This document shows, piece after piece, positions 43,996 through 53,723 of a DNA stretch of 64,000 nt. The translations under genes were made by a program, and so were the position numbers. The first letter of the stretch is position 1, and each line of letters starts with the position of its first letter. The DNA is from VAZQ01 sp963725065 (lineage in GTDB: Bacteria > Pseudomonadota > Alphaproteobacteria > Rhizobiales > Xanthobacteraceae): contig CAVRXD010000024.1 in the NCBI GenBank assembly GCA_963725065.1, positions 1-64,000 of the forward strand. The letters are read 5' to 3'. The notes below the pieces were generated by a model, which saw only the letters and a program-made list of their open reading frames with translations, ran no database searches and was not told the origin of the DNA.

Positions 43996-45177
43996 ATGTG
44001 GTCTCGCCTGCTCGCCCTCGCTTTGCTCCTGCTACCCACCCCGGCTCTGGCCGGCGTCAAGGAGGACGTCGCGGCCCTCGCTCCGTCGGGGCTGGTGCTG
44101 GTGATGGACGCCGCGGGCAACGAGTTGGTGGCCCAGAACATCGATAAGCCCTTCGTCCCGGCCTCGGTCACCAAGATCGTGACGGCTTGGCTGGCGATGG
44201 AGGTCCTTGGCGGCGACTACCGCTTCGAGACCCGCTTCTACCTCGACGACAAGCGGAAGCTCTACGTGCGCGGAGGCGGCGATCCTTTCCTGATTTCAGA
44301 GGAGCTGGCGCCGCTCGCGACCGAGCTGGTCGCCGCGATCGGCACGAAGCCGATCACCGGCATCGTGCTGGACGCGAGCTACTATCCGTCGAACCTCCGC
44401 GTCCCGGGCATCGTGAACACCGACGAGGCCTACAATGCGCTGAACTCCGCGCTGGCGGTGAATTTCAACACTGTCAACGCCGTGCGCAGCGGCAACAAGG
44501 TGCGCTCCGCCGAGACGCAGACCCCGATCACCCCGCTCGCGATTACCCAGTTCCGGCTGCGGGGCCCGAACGGAAAGGGCCGCATCAGCCTGAGCCAGGA
44601 CCCGACGGTGAGCCTGCAATATGCCGGCGAGCTGATCGCCGCGTTCATCGCGCGGGCCGGCGGCAGCGTGAAGGGCAAGATCTCGACCGGAACCGTACCC
44701 GCGGGACTGAAGCCGGTTTACGTTCACCAACAGTCGCGTACCCTTTCGCAGATCCTCGTCGAGCTGCTCCTCGCCTCGAACAACTACATCGCCAACCAGG
44801 TCTTCCTGGAGATCGGCGCGCACCGCCTGGGCGGGCCAGTCAGCCTGGAGAAGTCGCTCCGGGTCGCGAACGAGATGCTCGCCGCGCACGGCCTCGCCGG
44901 CGCTATCCATCTCGAGGAGGGTTCGGGCATCAGCCGCGACAACCGCTTCACCGCCCGCGGCCTCGCCAAAGTGCTCGAGCTGTTCGCGCCCCACGCCAAC
45001 CTGCTCCGCGGTCGTGACGGCGGCATGAACAAGACCGGCTCCCTGGACGGGGTCCGCACGCTCGCGGGCTATGCCAACACCTCAAGCCACGGGCAGGTGC
45101 GTTTCGTGATCGCGCTCACGAGCAATGACGGCGAGATGCGCTTCCGGCTGCTCCGGGCGATCGAGTCCGGGCTGTAG
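43996..45177 (+). CDS. D-alanyl-D-alanine carboxypeptidase (PBP4/S13 family)
   Basis: The 393-residue periplasmic enzyme has a signal peptide (MWSRLLALALLLLPTPALAG) and the penicillin-binding motifs SVTK (about residues 56-59), SNN (about 262-264) and KTGS (about 348-351). It would trim peptidoglycan stem peptides or open cross-links. At 393 residues it is shorter than E. coli PBP4 because the insertion domain is reduced, as in other alphaproteobacterial members. GGAGTCGCC precedes the ATG. Confidence 0.9.
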   Translation: MWSRLLALALLLLPTPALAGVKEDVAALAPSGLVLVMDAAGNELVAQNIDKPFVPASVTKIVTAWLAMEVLGGDYRFETRFYLDDKRKLYVRGGGDPFLISEELAPLATELVAAIGTKPITGIVLDASYYPSNLRVPGIVNTDEAYNALNSALAVNFNTVNAVRSGNKVRSAETQTPITPLAITQFRLRGPNGKGRISLSQDPTVSLQYAGELIAAFIARAGGSVKGKISTGTVPAGLKPVYVHQQSRTLSQILVELLLASNNYIANQVFLEIGAHRLGGPVSLEKSLRVANEMLAAHGLAGAIHLEEGSGISRDNRFTARGLAKVLELFAPHANLLRGRDGGMNKTGSLDGVRTLAGYANTSSHGQVRFVIALTSNDGEMRFRLLRAIESGL

Positions 45178-45449
45178 CCCCGCTGAGCGGACATGGCCGC
45201 ATCGGCTCGGCAGGTCGGACTCGTGGCGGTCGCGGACTCCTGCGCCGCAGCATGCTATCATTCGATCGGTACATCCACGCGCAGCCGGAATGACTCCGGG
45301 ATTGTCATCCCAAGGGCCTTGGCGGGGGTTTTGCGATGGCGACGAGCCTGACGTGCGTCGGTTGCTCGACTGGGATGCCCGCGGGTTAGCAACTTGACTT
45401 ACGAGATCACGCCGTCGGTGCGGGTGAGCCCGCATCAGGAGGGGCAAAC

Positions 45450-45863
45450 ATGACCAGGGCATTTATCGGCGTTATCGCGGCGATGGTCGTTCCATGGGCG
45501 TCCAACGCCGTCGCTCAGACTGCTGATCCGCAGCCCGCGGCGAAAATCGTGGTCGATCAGCCTTTGGCCGAGCCGTTGAGCCGTGGAGTCGTGTTCATCC
45601 AGTATCGCACCGAAAATCTGCAGATCGTCCCGGTGTTCGGCCCGAAGGCGGTCGAGGTGTCGCCTCGCATCGGGCATCTCCATGTCGCGGTTGATGGCGC
45701 GTCGTGGGTCTGGGCCGAAACTGGCGGTGGGCCTCTCATCGTCGCTGGCCTTCCTCCGGGACCGCACAAGGTCGAGATCACGCTCGTAAACGCAAACCAT
45801 CAACCCCTGGATCGAACCGTCGTCGTCGAATTCGTGATCCCCGGAGAAAAGGCGGCGAAATAG
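45450..45863 (+). CDS. DUF6130-like periplasmic protein
   Basis: The 137-residue product has a signal peptide (hydrophobic GVIAAMVVPWASNAVA) and the segments GVVFIQYRTENLQIVPVFGP, RIGHLHVAVDGASWVWAE and GLPPGPHKVEITLVNANHQP, which I associate with DUF6130. AGGAGGGG precedes the ATG. The cupin gene follows about 80 bp later. Function unknown. Confidence 0.75.
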   Translation: MTRAFIGVIAAMVVPWASNAVAQTADPQPAAKIVVDQPLAEPLSRGVVFIQYRTENLQIVPVFGPKAVEVSPRIGHLHVAVDGASWVWAETGGGPLIVAGLPPGPHKVEITLVNANHQPLDRTVVVEFVIPGEKAAK

Positions 45864-45946
45864 AGACCTCGGCCTCGATGCGTCCGCGACTGCGTCGCCG
45901 GAACCATCGACATTCTGCAGTTTGCATCAGGAACAAAGGGTTCGGC

Positions 45947-46348
45947 ATGACAACGACTTGAATCATCGCGGCAGCGCTGCTGATCGTCGGAAGCGGTTTG
46001 GTGCTGAACCTGGCGCAGGCGCAGCAGCCGGGAATCAAGCGCACCGATCTCCAGCGGCACGATCTCAGCATCCCCGGACGCGAGGTCGTCCAGGTGCGCG
46101 TCGACTTCGCCCCCGGGGCGGCGTTCCCCAGGCACAGGCATCCGGGCGAAGAGATCATCAATGTGCTCGAAGGCTCGCTGGAGTACGAGGTCGAGGGCAA
46201 GCCGCCGGTGACGCTCAAGGCCGGCGACGTCCTGTTCATCCCGGCCGGAACGATCCACGCGGCAAAGAACGTCGGCAGCGGCAACGCGGCGGAGCTCGCC
46301 ACTTACGTGCTCGAAAAGGGCAAGCCGCCCCTCGAGCTGGTCAAGTGA
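45947..46348 (+). pseudogene. Cupin-domain protein with in-frame stop in its signal peptide
   Basis: The ATG at 45947, behind AAAGGG, opens MTTT and then meets TGA at 45959-45961. After this stop the same frame continues with a signal-peptide core (IIAAALLIVGSGLVLNLAQA) and a complete cupin: RVDFAPGAAFPRHRHPGEEI with the metal histidines, then AGDVLFIPAGTIHAAKNVGS. The usual residue in place of the stop would be tryptophan (TGG). A GTG or TTG inside the leader (about 45995-45998) could give a shorter protein lacking most of the signal. Either a recent nonsense mutation, a sequencing error or alternative initiation explains it. Confidence 0.65.
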
Positions 46349-46593
46349 GCGCCCAGTGAGGTGACGCTGGTCGTTGCCGCGGCGCCGGACGCGGGTCCGT
46401 CGGCTGCCCACTGGGCTCGTTGGGCCTCGCGCGCGCGAAGCGACGAACGACAAGCGCAATTTTGACCCGCATCACGGTGGGAACCCGGACAGGGCCCAAA
46501 GAATTGGCATTAGGTCGCGGCCGAACCTTCAAGACGTCCAGGAGGCGGGGCCAAGTCGAAGGATGCGGCTGACGGCCGCCATGATGGTTGGCC

Positions 46594-47400
46594 ATGCGGC
46601 TTAAAACTCTCGCGACATTGACTTTCCTTCTCGCGACCTGCGAATTCGCCATTGCTACGACTATTCCATTGCCGCGACCGCGGCCGGGGCTCGCTCCCGC
46701 GGCCGCAGTCAATTCCGAATCGACGGAACCTTCGGCACCATCCCTGTGCCGTCAGCGTCTTACCGCTGACCTTGCAATCGCCCCAAGCCTGCCTCCGGTT
46801 GTCGGGGCAGGCGAGTGCGCGGTGGAGGACGTCGTTCGGCTCGAGGCAGTCGTGCTTGCCGATAAATCTCGAGTGGCGCTCACCCCCCCGGCGACGGTGC
46901 GCTGCAGCTTCGCCGAGGCAATCGTCTACTGGGTGAGAGAGGACGTAGTTCCCGCCGTGCGTAGCCTCGATGCTGTGCTTGGAAGTATCGAGAATTACGT
47001 CTCTTACGAGTGCCGCGGTCGAAATGGTGTCGTCCGGGCCAAGCTCTCCGAGCACGGCAAGGCAAACGCGCTCGACGTAGCGTCCGTAAAGTTTGGGAGT
47101 GGGACTGTCTTGGGCTTGACCGATCTGCGCGTCGCCAAGAATTTTCGCGAAGGCTTGCGGCAGGCAACCTGCGCCCGCTTCAGCACCGTGCTCGGACCCG
47201 GCTCCGACGGCCAACACGAAAATCATATCCACGTGGACATGATCGAGCGTCGGAATGGTTACCGCATATGCCAATGGGACGTGCGTGATTTGAGCGACGA
47301 CTCTGCCGAGGTTGTGCGCGTGCCGTACCCGCGTCCTCGTCCTTCCAACGTTCGCGACGCATCACGCCGGAAATCGGGCTCAGGACAAGAGGAGAAGTAA
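46594..47400 (+). CDS. Extensin-like C-terminal domain protein
   Basis: The 268-residue protein has a signal peptide (MRLKTLATLTFLLATCEFAI) and a proline-rich start (PLPRPRPGLAPAA). The extensin-like domain contains SLCRQRLTADLAIAP, GECAVEDVVRLE, LSEHGKANALDV and the end motif GPGSDGQHENHIHVDMIERR. The HGKANALD and HIHVD histidines and aspartates suggest a metal-dependent cell-wall hydrolase fold. TTG at 46588 is a possible alternative start. Confidence 0.85.
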   Translation: MRLKTLATLTFLLATCEFAIATTIPLPRPRPGLAPAAAVNSESTEPSAPSLCRQRLTADLAIAPSLPPVVGAGECAVEDVVRLEAVVLADKSRVALTPPATVRCSFAEAIVYWVREDVVPAVRSLDAVLGSIENYVSYECRGRNGVVRAKLSEHGKANALDVASVKFGSGTVLGLTDLRVAKNFREGLRQATCARFSTVLGPGSDGQHENHIHVDMIERRNGYRICQWDVRDLSDDSAEVVRVPYPRPRPSNVRDASRRKSGSGQEEK

Positions 47401-47765
47401 GGTTTACATTGTCGATAGGCGACTTCGCCGGACGAGTCGGTCTGAAAATCAGTATCAGGCGCCGCGCGAGCGCCCGATGGCTTGCTTGAAGTCCCCCCTT
47501 TTACAACCGCCGACGAGCGGTGAGCCTTGGGGTGCTGTCGATGCTAGCCGTGCCGAACCAGTTTATGTTGCTCGTCACAGCTTTCAACAAGTCAGCTCAC
47601 CGAAGGCCGAGATAAATGGCGACGAGAAGCGGAACGCCGCGACCTGATCGAACAAAGGCCGCCATGATCGCTGTTCTGGCGACGGCTAGTTGACAGCGGA
47701 CGGCGGCGACGGACTGGCCAACAGCAATATGCGAGCCGACAGACCCGGAAATCCCGTCGCCCGCC
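47401..47765. other. Intergenic stretch without a recognisable gene
   Basis: It separates two converging transcription units. I see no convincing ORF, repeat or strong terminator hairpin. Confidence 0.5.
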
Positions 47766-49997
47766 TCACATGCGGTGCAGCTTATCCAGCGTGATCGGGA
47801 GGTTGCGCACGCGCGTTCCGGTCGCATGATAGACCGCGTTGGCGACCGCCGCGGCGACGCCGACGATCCCGATCTCGCCAAGCCCCTTGATGCCGAGCGG
47901 GTTGGAGTCGTCCGGCTCGTCCACGAAGATGACCTTGATGTCGTGCACGTCGGCGTTCACCGGTACGTGGTACTCGGCGATATTGGCATTCATGATGCGG
48001 CCGAACCTGTGATCGATGAGCGTTTCCTCGTGTAGCGCCATGCCGATGCCCCAGACCACCCCGCCCAGGATCTGGCTGGCCGCGGTCTTGGTGTTCAGGA
48101 TGCGTCCGGCGGCGACGGCACTGACGACGCGGGTGACGCGGACGACGCCGAGCTGCTCGTCGACGTTAACTTCGGCAAAGATCGCCGAGTGCACGTTGTG
48201 AGAACGAGCGGTGTCCTCGGCGGGGGTCGTCGTCTTTTCCTGCTCGATGCGCTCCACGCCGCCGTGGCGCATCGCATCCGCAATGGACACCGTGCGCGCA
48301 CTGTCGTGCTTGCTGGCAAGCTGGCCGTCGACGAGCGTGAGCTCGTCGGAGGAGGCATTGGAGAGCGGCGAATTCGGCATCTGCTTTGCCAGGCGCAACA
48401 GCTCGGCGCGGATCGCCTCGGCGGTTGTGACGATTCCGTTCGCCACCGAAGCCGCGATCCACGACCCGCCTTCGACCGGAGACTGCGGCAGGCTCGAGTT
48501 GCCGAGTTTGATGCTGATGCTGTCGAGCGGCAATCCGAGCGCGTCGGCCGCGACCTGCGCCATGATGGTGTAGGTGCCGGTGCCGATGTCGGAGGTCGCG
48601 CACGCCACCTCCGCGTGTCCGTTGGCGCTGAGAACGATGCGCACGGTGATCGGCATCTGCATTGCTTCCCACACGCCCGTCGCCATCCCCCAGCCGACCA
48701 GATCGCTGCCGTCACGCATCGAGCGTGGCTCGGGGTTGCGCTTGCTCCACCCGAACGCGTCGGCGCCCTGGCGGTAGCATTCGCGCAGGGCCTTGCTGCT
48801 GAACGGCCGGTTTTCATGCTGGTCGCGGTCCGAGTAACACCGCAAACGCAATTCGACGGGATCGAGCTTAAGCGCGACCGCGAGCTCGTCCATCGCGGCT
48901 TCGAGCGCATACACGCCAGGCGCCGCACTCGGCGCGCGCATGTCGCACGAGGTCGGCAGATCCAGGTGAGCGAGCCGGTGCGCGTACTTCGCGTTTGCGC
49001 ATTTGTAGAGCAGGCCGGACCAGCCCGTCTCCTGCCGATAAAAGTCTTCGTATTGCGAGGTCACGGTGATCGCATCGTGCGTGATCGCCTCCAGCGTTCC
49101 GCCGGTCGTGGCGCCGAGCCCGATGCGCTGAATCATCGCGGGTCGATAACCCAACGCGTACATCTGCGGCCGAGTCAGCACCACCCGGACGGAGCGCTGC
49201 AGCGCCCGCGCCGCCAGCATGGCCAGCACCACCTCGAACTGCGGACGCAGCCCTGAGCCGAACCCGCCGCCCATGAACGGCGACATGACGCGCACATCCT
49301 CGGGCTTCATGCCGAACACACCGCACAGGTAACGTTGCACGTTCTGCACGCCCTGGGTCTTGTCGTATACCGTGAACGTGCCGTCGCCCTCGACGATGAC
49401 CGTCGCGGCGTAGAGCTCCATCGGGTTGTGGTGCTCGATCGGGACATAATACTCGGCGTCGTGCCGCACCGCGGCCGCGGCGAGAGCCTTTGCGGCGTCG
49501 CCACGCGGCTTCGGCGGCGCGAACATGGCACCCTCGGGACTCGTGGCCTTCACCGGGACGGCGTCGTCGCGCTGGCGGAACACATCCGTGACGTGAGCCT
49601 CGCTCTCATACTCGACGCGGACCAGGGACGCCGCAAAGCGCGCGATCTCCGATGTCTCGGCCACCACCAGCGCGATCGGCTGGCCGTTGAACATGACCCT
49701 GTCATCGTACAGCGGCCGGAACGGCGACCCGTCCGGCGCCACGTCGTCCTTGTAGTCTTGATCGCGGCCCGCCATGCGCGGGCGGTTCTCGTGGGTGAGC
49801 ACGGTCACCACGCCTTCGACGCCCATCGCGGCGCTGGTATCGAGGCTGACAATGCGACCCTTCGCAATCGTCGACGGGACGATGCTGCCGTAGAGGACGC
49901 CGCCGGGCACATTGAACTCGGCGGCGTATTTTGCGGCGCCGGTGACCTTGGCGATGCCGTCGATGCGGGATGTGGGCGTGCCGATGTAAGGTGCCAT
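47766..49997 (-). CDS. paoC: Aldehyde oxidoreductase molybdopterin subunit (PaoC type)
   Basis: The 743-residue subunit of the xanthine oxidase family binds molybdopterin. It opens IGTPTSRIDGIAKVTGAAKY, contains PFMGGGFGSGLRPQFE, MRAPSAAPGVYALE and, near the C-terminus, the catalytic glutamate region GIKGLGEIGIVGVAAAVANA. Length agrees with PaoC/YagR. With the FAD and iron-sulfur subunits upstream it forms a three-gene operon on the minus strand. PaoABC oxidises a wide range of aldehydes, including aromatic ones. 8 bp separate it from the FAD gene. Confidence 0.92.
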   Translation of the reverse strand: MAPYIGTPTSRIDGIAKVTGAAKYAAEFNVPGGVLYGSIVPSTIAKGRIVSLDTSAAMGVEGVVTVLTHENRPRMAGRDQDYKDDVAPDGSPFRPLYDDRVMFNGQPIALVVAETSEIARFAASLVRVEYESEAHVTDVFRQRDDAVPVKATSPEGAMFAPPKPRGDAAKALAAAAVRHDAEYYVPIEHHNPMELYAATVIVEGDGTFTVYDKTQGVQNVQRYLCGVFGMKPEDVRVMSPFMGGGFGSGLRPQFEVVLAMLAARALQRSVRVVLTRPQMYALGYRPAMIQRIGLGATTGGTLEAITHDAITVTSQYEDFYRQETGWSGLLYKCANAKYAHRLAHLDLPTSCDMRAPSAAPGVYALEAAMDELAVALKLDPVELRLRCYSDRDQHENRPFSSKALRECYRQGADAFGWSKRNPEPRSMRDGSDLVGWGMATGVWEAMQMPITVRIVLSANGHAEVACATSDIGTGTYTIMAQVAADALGLPLDSISIKLGNSSLPQSPVEGGSWIAASVANGIVTTAEAIRAELLRLAKQMPNSPLSNASSDELTLVDGQLASKHDSARTVSIADAMRHGGVERIEQEKTTTPAEDTARSHNVHSAIFAEVNVDEQLGVVRVTRVVSAVAAGRILNTKTAASQILGGVVWGIGMALHEETLIDHRFGRIMNANIAEYHVPVNADVHDIKVIFVDEPDDSNPLGIKGLGEIGIVGVAAAVANAVYHATGTRVRNLPITLDKLHRM

Positions 49998-50005
49998 GGC
50001 TGTGC

Positions 50006-51022
50006 TCAGGCTATTTTCTTGGACGACTGGGACTGCGGCGTGCCGCGTGCCGCTTGCGTGAGCGTGCGCACGAGGCAGCGGCGCGCGAGATCGATCTTGA
50101 AAGAGTTGTGCTCGTAGCCTCTGGCATCGCGCAGCAGCACGTCCGCCGCGCGGGCGAATGTTGCGGCATTGGCCGGCTGCCCCTGCAAGACCGCTTCAGC
50201 CCGCGGATCGCGCCACGGCTTGTGCGCCACACCGCCGAGCGCGAACCGCGCCTCCTTGATGGTGTCGCCATCGAGCTCGAGCCCGACCGCGGCCGAGACC
50301 AGGGCGAACGCATATGACAGCCGGTCGCGAATCTTCAGGTAGCTGTAGTTGCGGGCAAAGCCCTTCGGCGGCAGCTCCACCGCGGTGATGATCTCGCCGG
50401 CATCGAGATTGGTGTCGCGCTGCGGCGTGTCGCCCGGCAGTCGATGAAAATCCGCAAAGGCGATGCTGCGGTCGCCTGACGCGCCGGTGACATGAACCTT
50501 CGCCTCCAGGATTGCGAGCGCCACGCACATGTCCGAAGGATGCACCGCGATGCAGGCATCGCTGGTGCCGAGGATCGCGTGCATGCGGTTGTGGCCGCCG
50601 ATCGCGGAGCAGCCGCTGCCCGGCGCGCGTTTGTTGCACGGCGTCGTCGTATCGTAGAAATAAGCGCAGCGCGTGCGCTGCAGGAGGTTGCCGCCCGTGG
50701 TGGCCATGTTGCGCAGTTGCTGCGAGGCGCCCGACTTGATGGCGCTTGCGAGCACCGGATAGCGCTGTTCGATCGGCGCGTGATAGGCGAGATCGGAGTT
50801 GCGCACGAGCGCGCCGATGCGCAGGCCGCCGCCGGGCGTGTCTTCAACCTGCTTCAGCGGCAGCCGCGTGATATCGATCAACTTCGCCGGACGTTCGACC
50901 TCCATCTTCATCAGATCAATCAGATTGGTGCCGCCGGCGACGAGCTTCGCGCCTGGATTGCCGGCGATCTGGCGCACGGCGTCCGCGACATCGGTGGCGC
51001 GCGCATACTGAAACTCAATCAT
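50006..51022 (-). CDS. paoB: Aldehyde oxidoreductase FAD subunit (PaoB type)
   Basis: The 338-residue subunit has the FAD motifs AGGTNLIDLMK and MATTGGNLLQRTRC. The extra 4Fe-4S cysteines typical of PaoB occur in RCAYFYDTTTPCNKRAPGSG and the following C-S-A-I-G-G. The ATG at 51022 overlaps the stop of the 2Fe-2S gene (ATGA). It passes electrons from the iron-sulfur clusters to FAD. Confidence 0.92.
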   Translation of the reverse strand: MIEFQYARATDVADAVRQIAGNPGAKLVAGGTNLIDLMKMEVERPAKLIDITRLPLKQVEDTPGGGLRIGALVRNSDLAYHAPIEQRYPVLASAIKSGASQQLRNMATTGGNLLQRTRCAYFYDTTTPCNKRAPGSGCSAIGGHNRMHAILGTSDACIAVHPSDMCVALAILEAKVHVTGASGDRSIAFADFHRLPGDTPQRDTNLDAGEIITAVELPPKGFARNYSYLKIRDRLSYAFALVSAAVGLELDGDTIKEARFALGGVAHKPWRDPRAEAVLQGQPANAATFARAADVLLRDARGYEHNSFKIDLARRCLVRTLTQAARGTPQSQSSKKIA

Positions 51023-51558
51023 GACCGCCCCATCGCTTGCTGGATGGCGGCGACAATGTTGGTGTAGGCGCCGCAGCGACAGATGTTGCCGCTCATGAGC
51101 TCGCGGATCTCTTCCGCAGTTTTCGCCTTGCCCTCTGCGATCAGGCCGGCCGCCGAGCAGATCTGCCCCGGCGTGCAGTACCCGCACTGGAAAGCGTCGT
51201 GGTCGATGAACGCCTGCTGCACCGGATGCAGCGCGCCGTTGACAGCGAGCCCTTCGACCGTGGTGATCTCGGCGCCGTCGTACATCACCGCAAATGTCAG
51301 GCAGGAATTGACGCGCCGCCCGTCAATGAGCACCGTGCAGGCGCCGCATTGTCCCTGATCGCAGCCCTTTTTCGTCCCGGTCAGCTCGAGGTGCTCGCGC
51401 ACGAGATCGAGGATCGTCGTGCGGGGATCGAGCGTGAGGGCATGCGAGGTTCCATTGACCTTCAGGCTCACCGAAATCCCGTCGCCGGCGCTGCCATTCG
51501 CGCGTCTCGTCGGATCGTTCGGGGAGTGGAAACTTGCGTCTGCTAGGCTATCGGCCAT
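51019..51558 (-). CDS. paoA: Aldehyde oxidoreductase 2Fe-2S subunit (PaoA type)
   Basis: The 179-residue subunit has two 2Fe-2S clusters: GCDQGQCGACTVLIDGRRVN with a later C in NSCLTF, and the C-terminal FQCGYCTPGQICSA with GNICRCGAY. Start M at 51558 follows TGGAG. A long N-terminal extension (ADSLADASFHSPNDPTRRAN) lacks a clear Tat motif, so secretion is uncertain; E. coli PaoA is exported by the Tat pathway. Confidence 0.92.
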   Translation of the reverse strand: MADSLADASFHSPNDPTRRANGSAGDGISVSLKVNGTSHALTLDPRTTILDLVREHLELTGTKKGCDQGQCGACTVLIDGRRVNSCLTFAVMYDGAEITTVEGLAVNGALHPVQQAFIDHDAFQCGYCTPGQICSAAGLIAEGKAKTAEEIRELMSGNICRCGAYTNIVAAIQQAMGRS

Positions 51559-51933
51559 CGTCAACTCCAATCGGGCGTGCAACCGGCGCAGAGTATTTTC
51601 ATACCGTGTCGCCGGTCGTTGCAGCGCACAAAGCTTCCGCTGTTTAAATTAAATATAAAATGGCAGATGGCGATAGCGGGCGCGATATTGCGTATGTGTG
51701 AATCTTGCCGAATTCCGAGAGCAAGCGGAAATCGGGGGTGTTCCTGCGGTCGCGCCTGCCCTGCGATGGGGTGCCGATATGGAACTTGCCGACTTGGCGG
51801 TGCGAGTTTCAGGACAATACGCCCGCCCGCACATCCTGGGGTAGTTGCATTGTCGCATAGGGATCGACGGGATGCGGCCGGGCGACTAAATGAGGCCGAA
51901 CGGCCGCATGGTCCCAGCCGGAGGAATGTTCAC
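51559..51933. promoter_or_regulatory. Divergent promoter region between paoA and a TctC gene
   Basis: This 375-bp gap has an AT-rich stretch (TTTAAATTAAATATAAAA, 51643-51660) unlike its surroundings, which may be a promoter for one or both genes. No ORF is convincing. Confidence 0.4.
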
Positions 51934-52899
51934 ATGCTGCGATGCCTTGCAGTTCTGCTCTTGGCCGCTCTCGCCCCGCCGGCGGTCGCGCAGGAAAATT
52001 ATCCATCGCGGCAGATCACCTTGATAGCGCCGTTCGCGGCCGGCGGATCGACCGATCTGGTGGCCCGCGTCATTTCGGAAGGCCTGCGCGCGAAACTCGG
52101 CCAGCCGGTCATCGTCGAGAACAAGCCGGGCGGCACCGGCGTCATCGGGGCGCGCGAGGTCGTCAAGGCGGATCCGGACGGCTACACGCTTCTGCTGGCC
52201 AATGCCGGCGCGACGGTTATCCCGGCCGCGATGAGCCACAATTACCCCATCGACCTCAACAAGGACCTGCTCGCGATCGGACTGACGGCGGAATTCGTCG
52301 GCGTCGTGATGGCGAAGAAGGATTTGCCGGTGAACTCGATGCAGGAGTTCATCGCCTATGCGAAGGCGAATCCCGGCAAGCTCAATTTCGGCACCTCCGG
52401 CATCGGCAGCATGGTGCATCTCTCGGCCGAATTGCTGATGAAGGAGACCGGCATCAAGATGCAGCATCTGCCCTACAAGGGCGGCTCCAACTCGATGACC
52501 GATCTGCTCGGCGGCACGATCGATGCGCTTTTCGTCAGTTCGCCGGTCGCGGTCGGGCAGGCCGACAACAAGAATCTGAAAATGCTGGCGGTGACCAGCC
52601 GTTATCGCCTGCAGGCACTGCCGAACGTGCCGACGGTCGAGGAGAGCGGTGTACCCGGCTTCGACACCACGGCTTGGATGGGCGTCATGGGGCCCGCCGG
52701 CATACCCCCAGCCATCCGTGAAAAGCTCAGCGCGGCTCTGGTGGACATCGCGCGGGACCCGGACACCCAGGCCAAGCTGCGCAAGATCGGGTTCGAGCCG
52801 ATCGGCAAGGACGCGGCGGCGTTCCAGGAATTCTTCCGCGGCGACGTCAAGAAGTGGACGGACTTTGTCAAAGACCGCGGCCTGAAGGAGACGCAGTGA
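51934..52899 (+). CDS. TctC-type (Bug) periplasmic binding protein
   Basis: The 321-residue protein starts MLRCLAVLLLAALAPPAVAQ (signal) and continues with YPSRQITLIAPFAAGGSTDL, VIVENKPGGTG and LPYKGGSNSMTDLLGG. GGAGGA lies 8 bp before the ATG at 51934. It is divergent from the pao genes; a common regulator is possible. The ligand is unknown and no permease is adjacent. Confidence 0.88.
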   Translation: MLRCLAVLLLAALAPPAVAQENYPSRQITLIAPFAAGGSTDLVARVISEGLRAKLGQPVIVENKPGGTGVIGAREVVKADPDGYTLLLANAGATVIPAAMSHNYPIDLNKDLLAIGLTAEFVGVVMAKKDLPVNSMQEFIAYAKANPGKLNFGTSGIGSMVHLSAELLMKETGIKMQHLPYKGGSNSMTDLLGGTIDALFVSSPVAVGQADNKNLKMLAVTSRYRLQALPNVPTVEESGVPGFDTTAWMGVMGPAGIPPAIREKLSAALVDIARDPDTQAKLRKIGFEPIGKDAAAFQEFFRGDVKKWTDFVKDRGLKETQ

Positions 52900-53227
52900 C
52901 GACGCGACGGGACTTTTGCGCTCAAGGCCGGCGACGAAGGTCGCAGAACCGCGGTTGCTGAGTGTCGAGAACCGAGCCCGGTGGCTCCGCGGCATGAGCA
53001 ACTCGCTCCGCGGACGCACCTGACAGCGGGCGTGAGTTTCTCACGCATTTACCATTCACATGTCCTGGCGATTGCCGCCAAACCTGGCGTGCTGCCGCCC
53101 AAGGTAGGCGATGCCAGGTGTGACGGTGTGCGGCTCGCCGTTTGTTGGTTTGGTGGCGTTGGGCTATTCTCGGTGCAGTCATCGGCCACATGGCCGACGA
53201 CCAGAGCGAAAGCTCAGGGAGGCGATC
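52900..53227. other. Intergenic stretch without a recognisable gene
   Basis: I see no convincing ORF on either strand and no strong repeat. The promoter of the small gene at 53228 must lie here. Confidence 0.45.
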
Positions 53228-53428
53228 ATGAAAAAGCAAATCACGCTTGCGATCGTCGTCGGAATGGCGGTGATTGCCACGCCGGTTTCGTTCAATGCGC
53301 CCCACGAAGACCAAGCAATCGTAACCCTCAATAGTGCCGAGGCCAAAGTAGGACAGCCATTGTCGGCGACCAGCGTTGCGGGCGTTAACCGCAGGCAAGG
53401 ACGCCGCGAGAAGCGGAAGACCAACTAG
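53228..53428 (+). CDS. Small secreted protein of unknown function
   Basis: The 66-residue product has a signal peptide (MKKQITLAIVVGMAVIATPV) followed by a short mature part with a basic C-terminus (NRRQGRREKRKTN). AGGGAGG precedes the ATG at 53228. I do not recognise the family. Confidence 0.6.
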   Translation: MKKQITLAIVVGMAVIATPVSFNAPHEDQAIVTLNSAEAKVGQPLSATSVAGVNRRQGRREKRKTN

Positions 53429-53484
53429 CCGGATCAGTTGCTGTCCGATCGGTTTCGCTGGTTTGTCATCGGGATTTTATGGGA

Positions 53485-53526
53485 CACCCATTGGCCCTCG
53501 CCCGCACACAGTTGGGCCAATGGGTG
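53485..53526 (+). terminator. Long inverted repeat, possible terminator
   Basis: CACCCATTGGCCC (53485-53497) and GGGCCAATGGGTG (53514-53526) form a perfect 13-bp stem with a 16-base loop, 56 bp after the small gene. No T-run follows, so it may act as a weak terminator or be a repeat. Confidence 0.5.
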
Positions 53527-53723
53527 ATGACGCAGGTGCCCGCTGCCTCCGCATCTCTGTCGTTCAGAGCCTGAAAATCATTGAATGGCTCACGCCATAG
53601 GATCGGCCAATATCAGCCGGCATCTACGACGCGGTGGCCGACAAATATTTCTCACATCTGGACTACGCTGATTTGTGGCAGCCCGATCCCTCGAGCGTTG
53701 GGCCTATGGGCTGATGAGATGTC

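Noticed and set aside
47312..47647. 111-codon plus-strand open frame overlapping the extensin-like gene
   Set aside because: Begins inside the extensin-like gene in another frame and shows no protein-like features.
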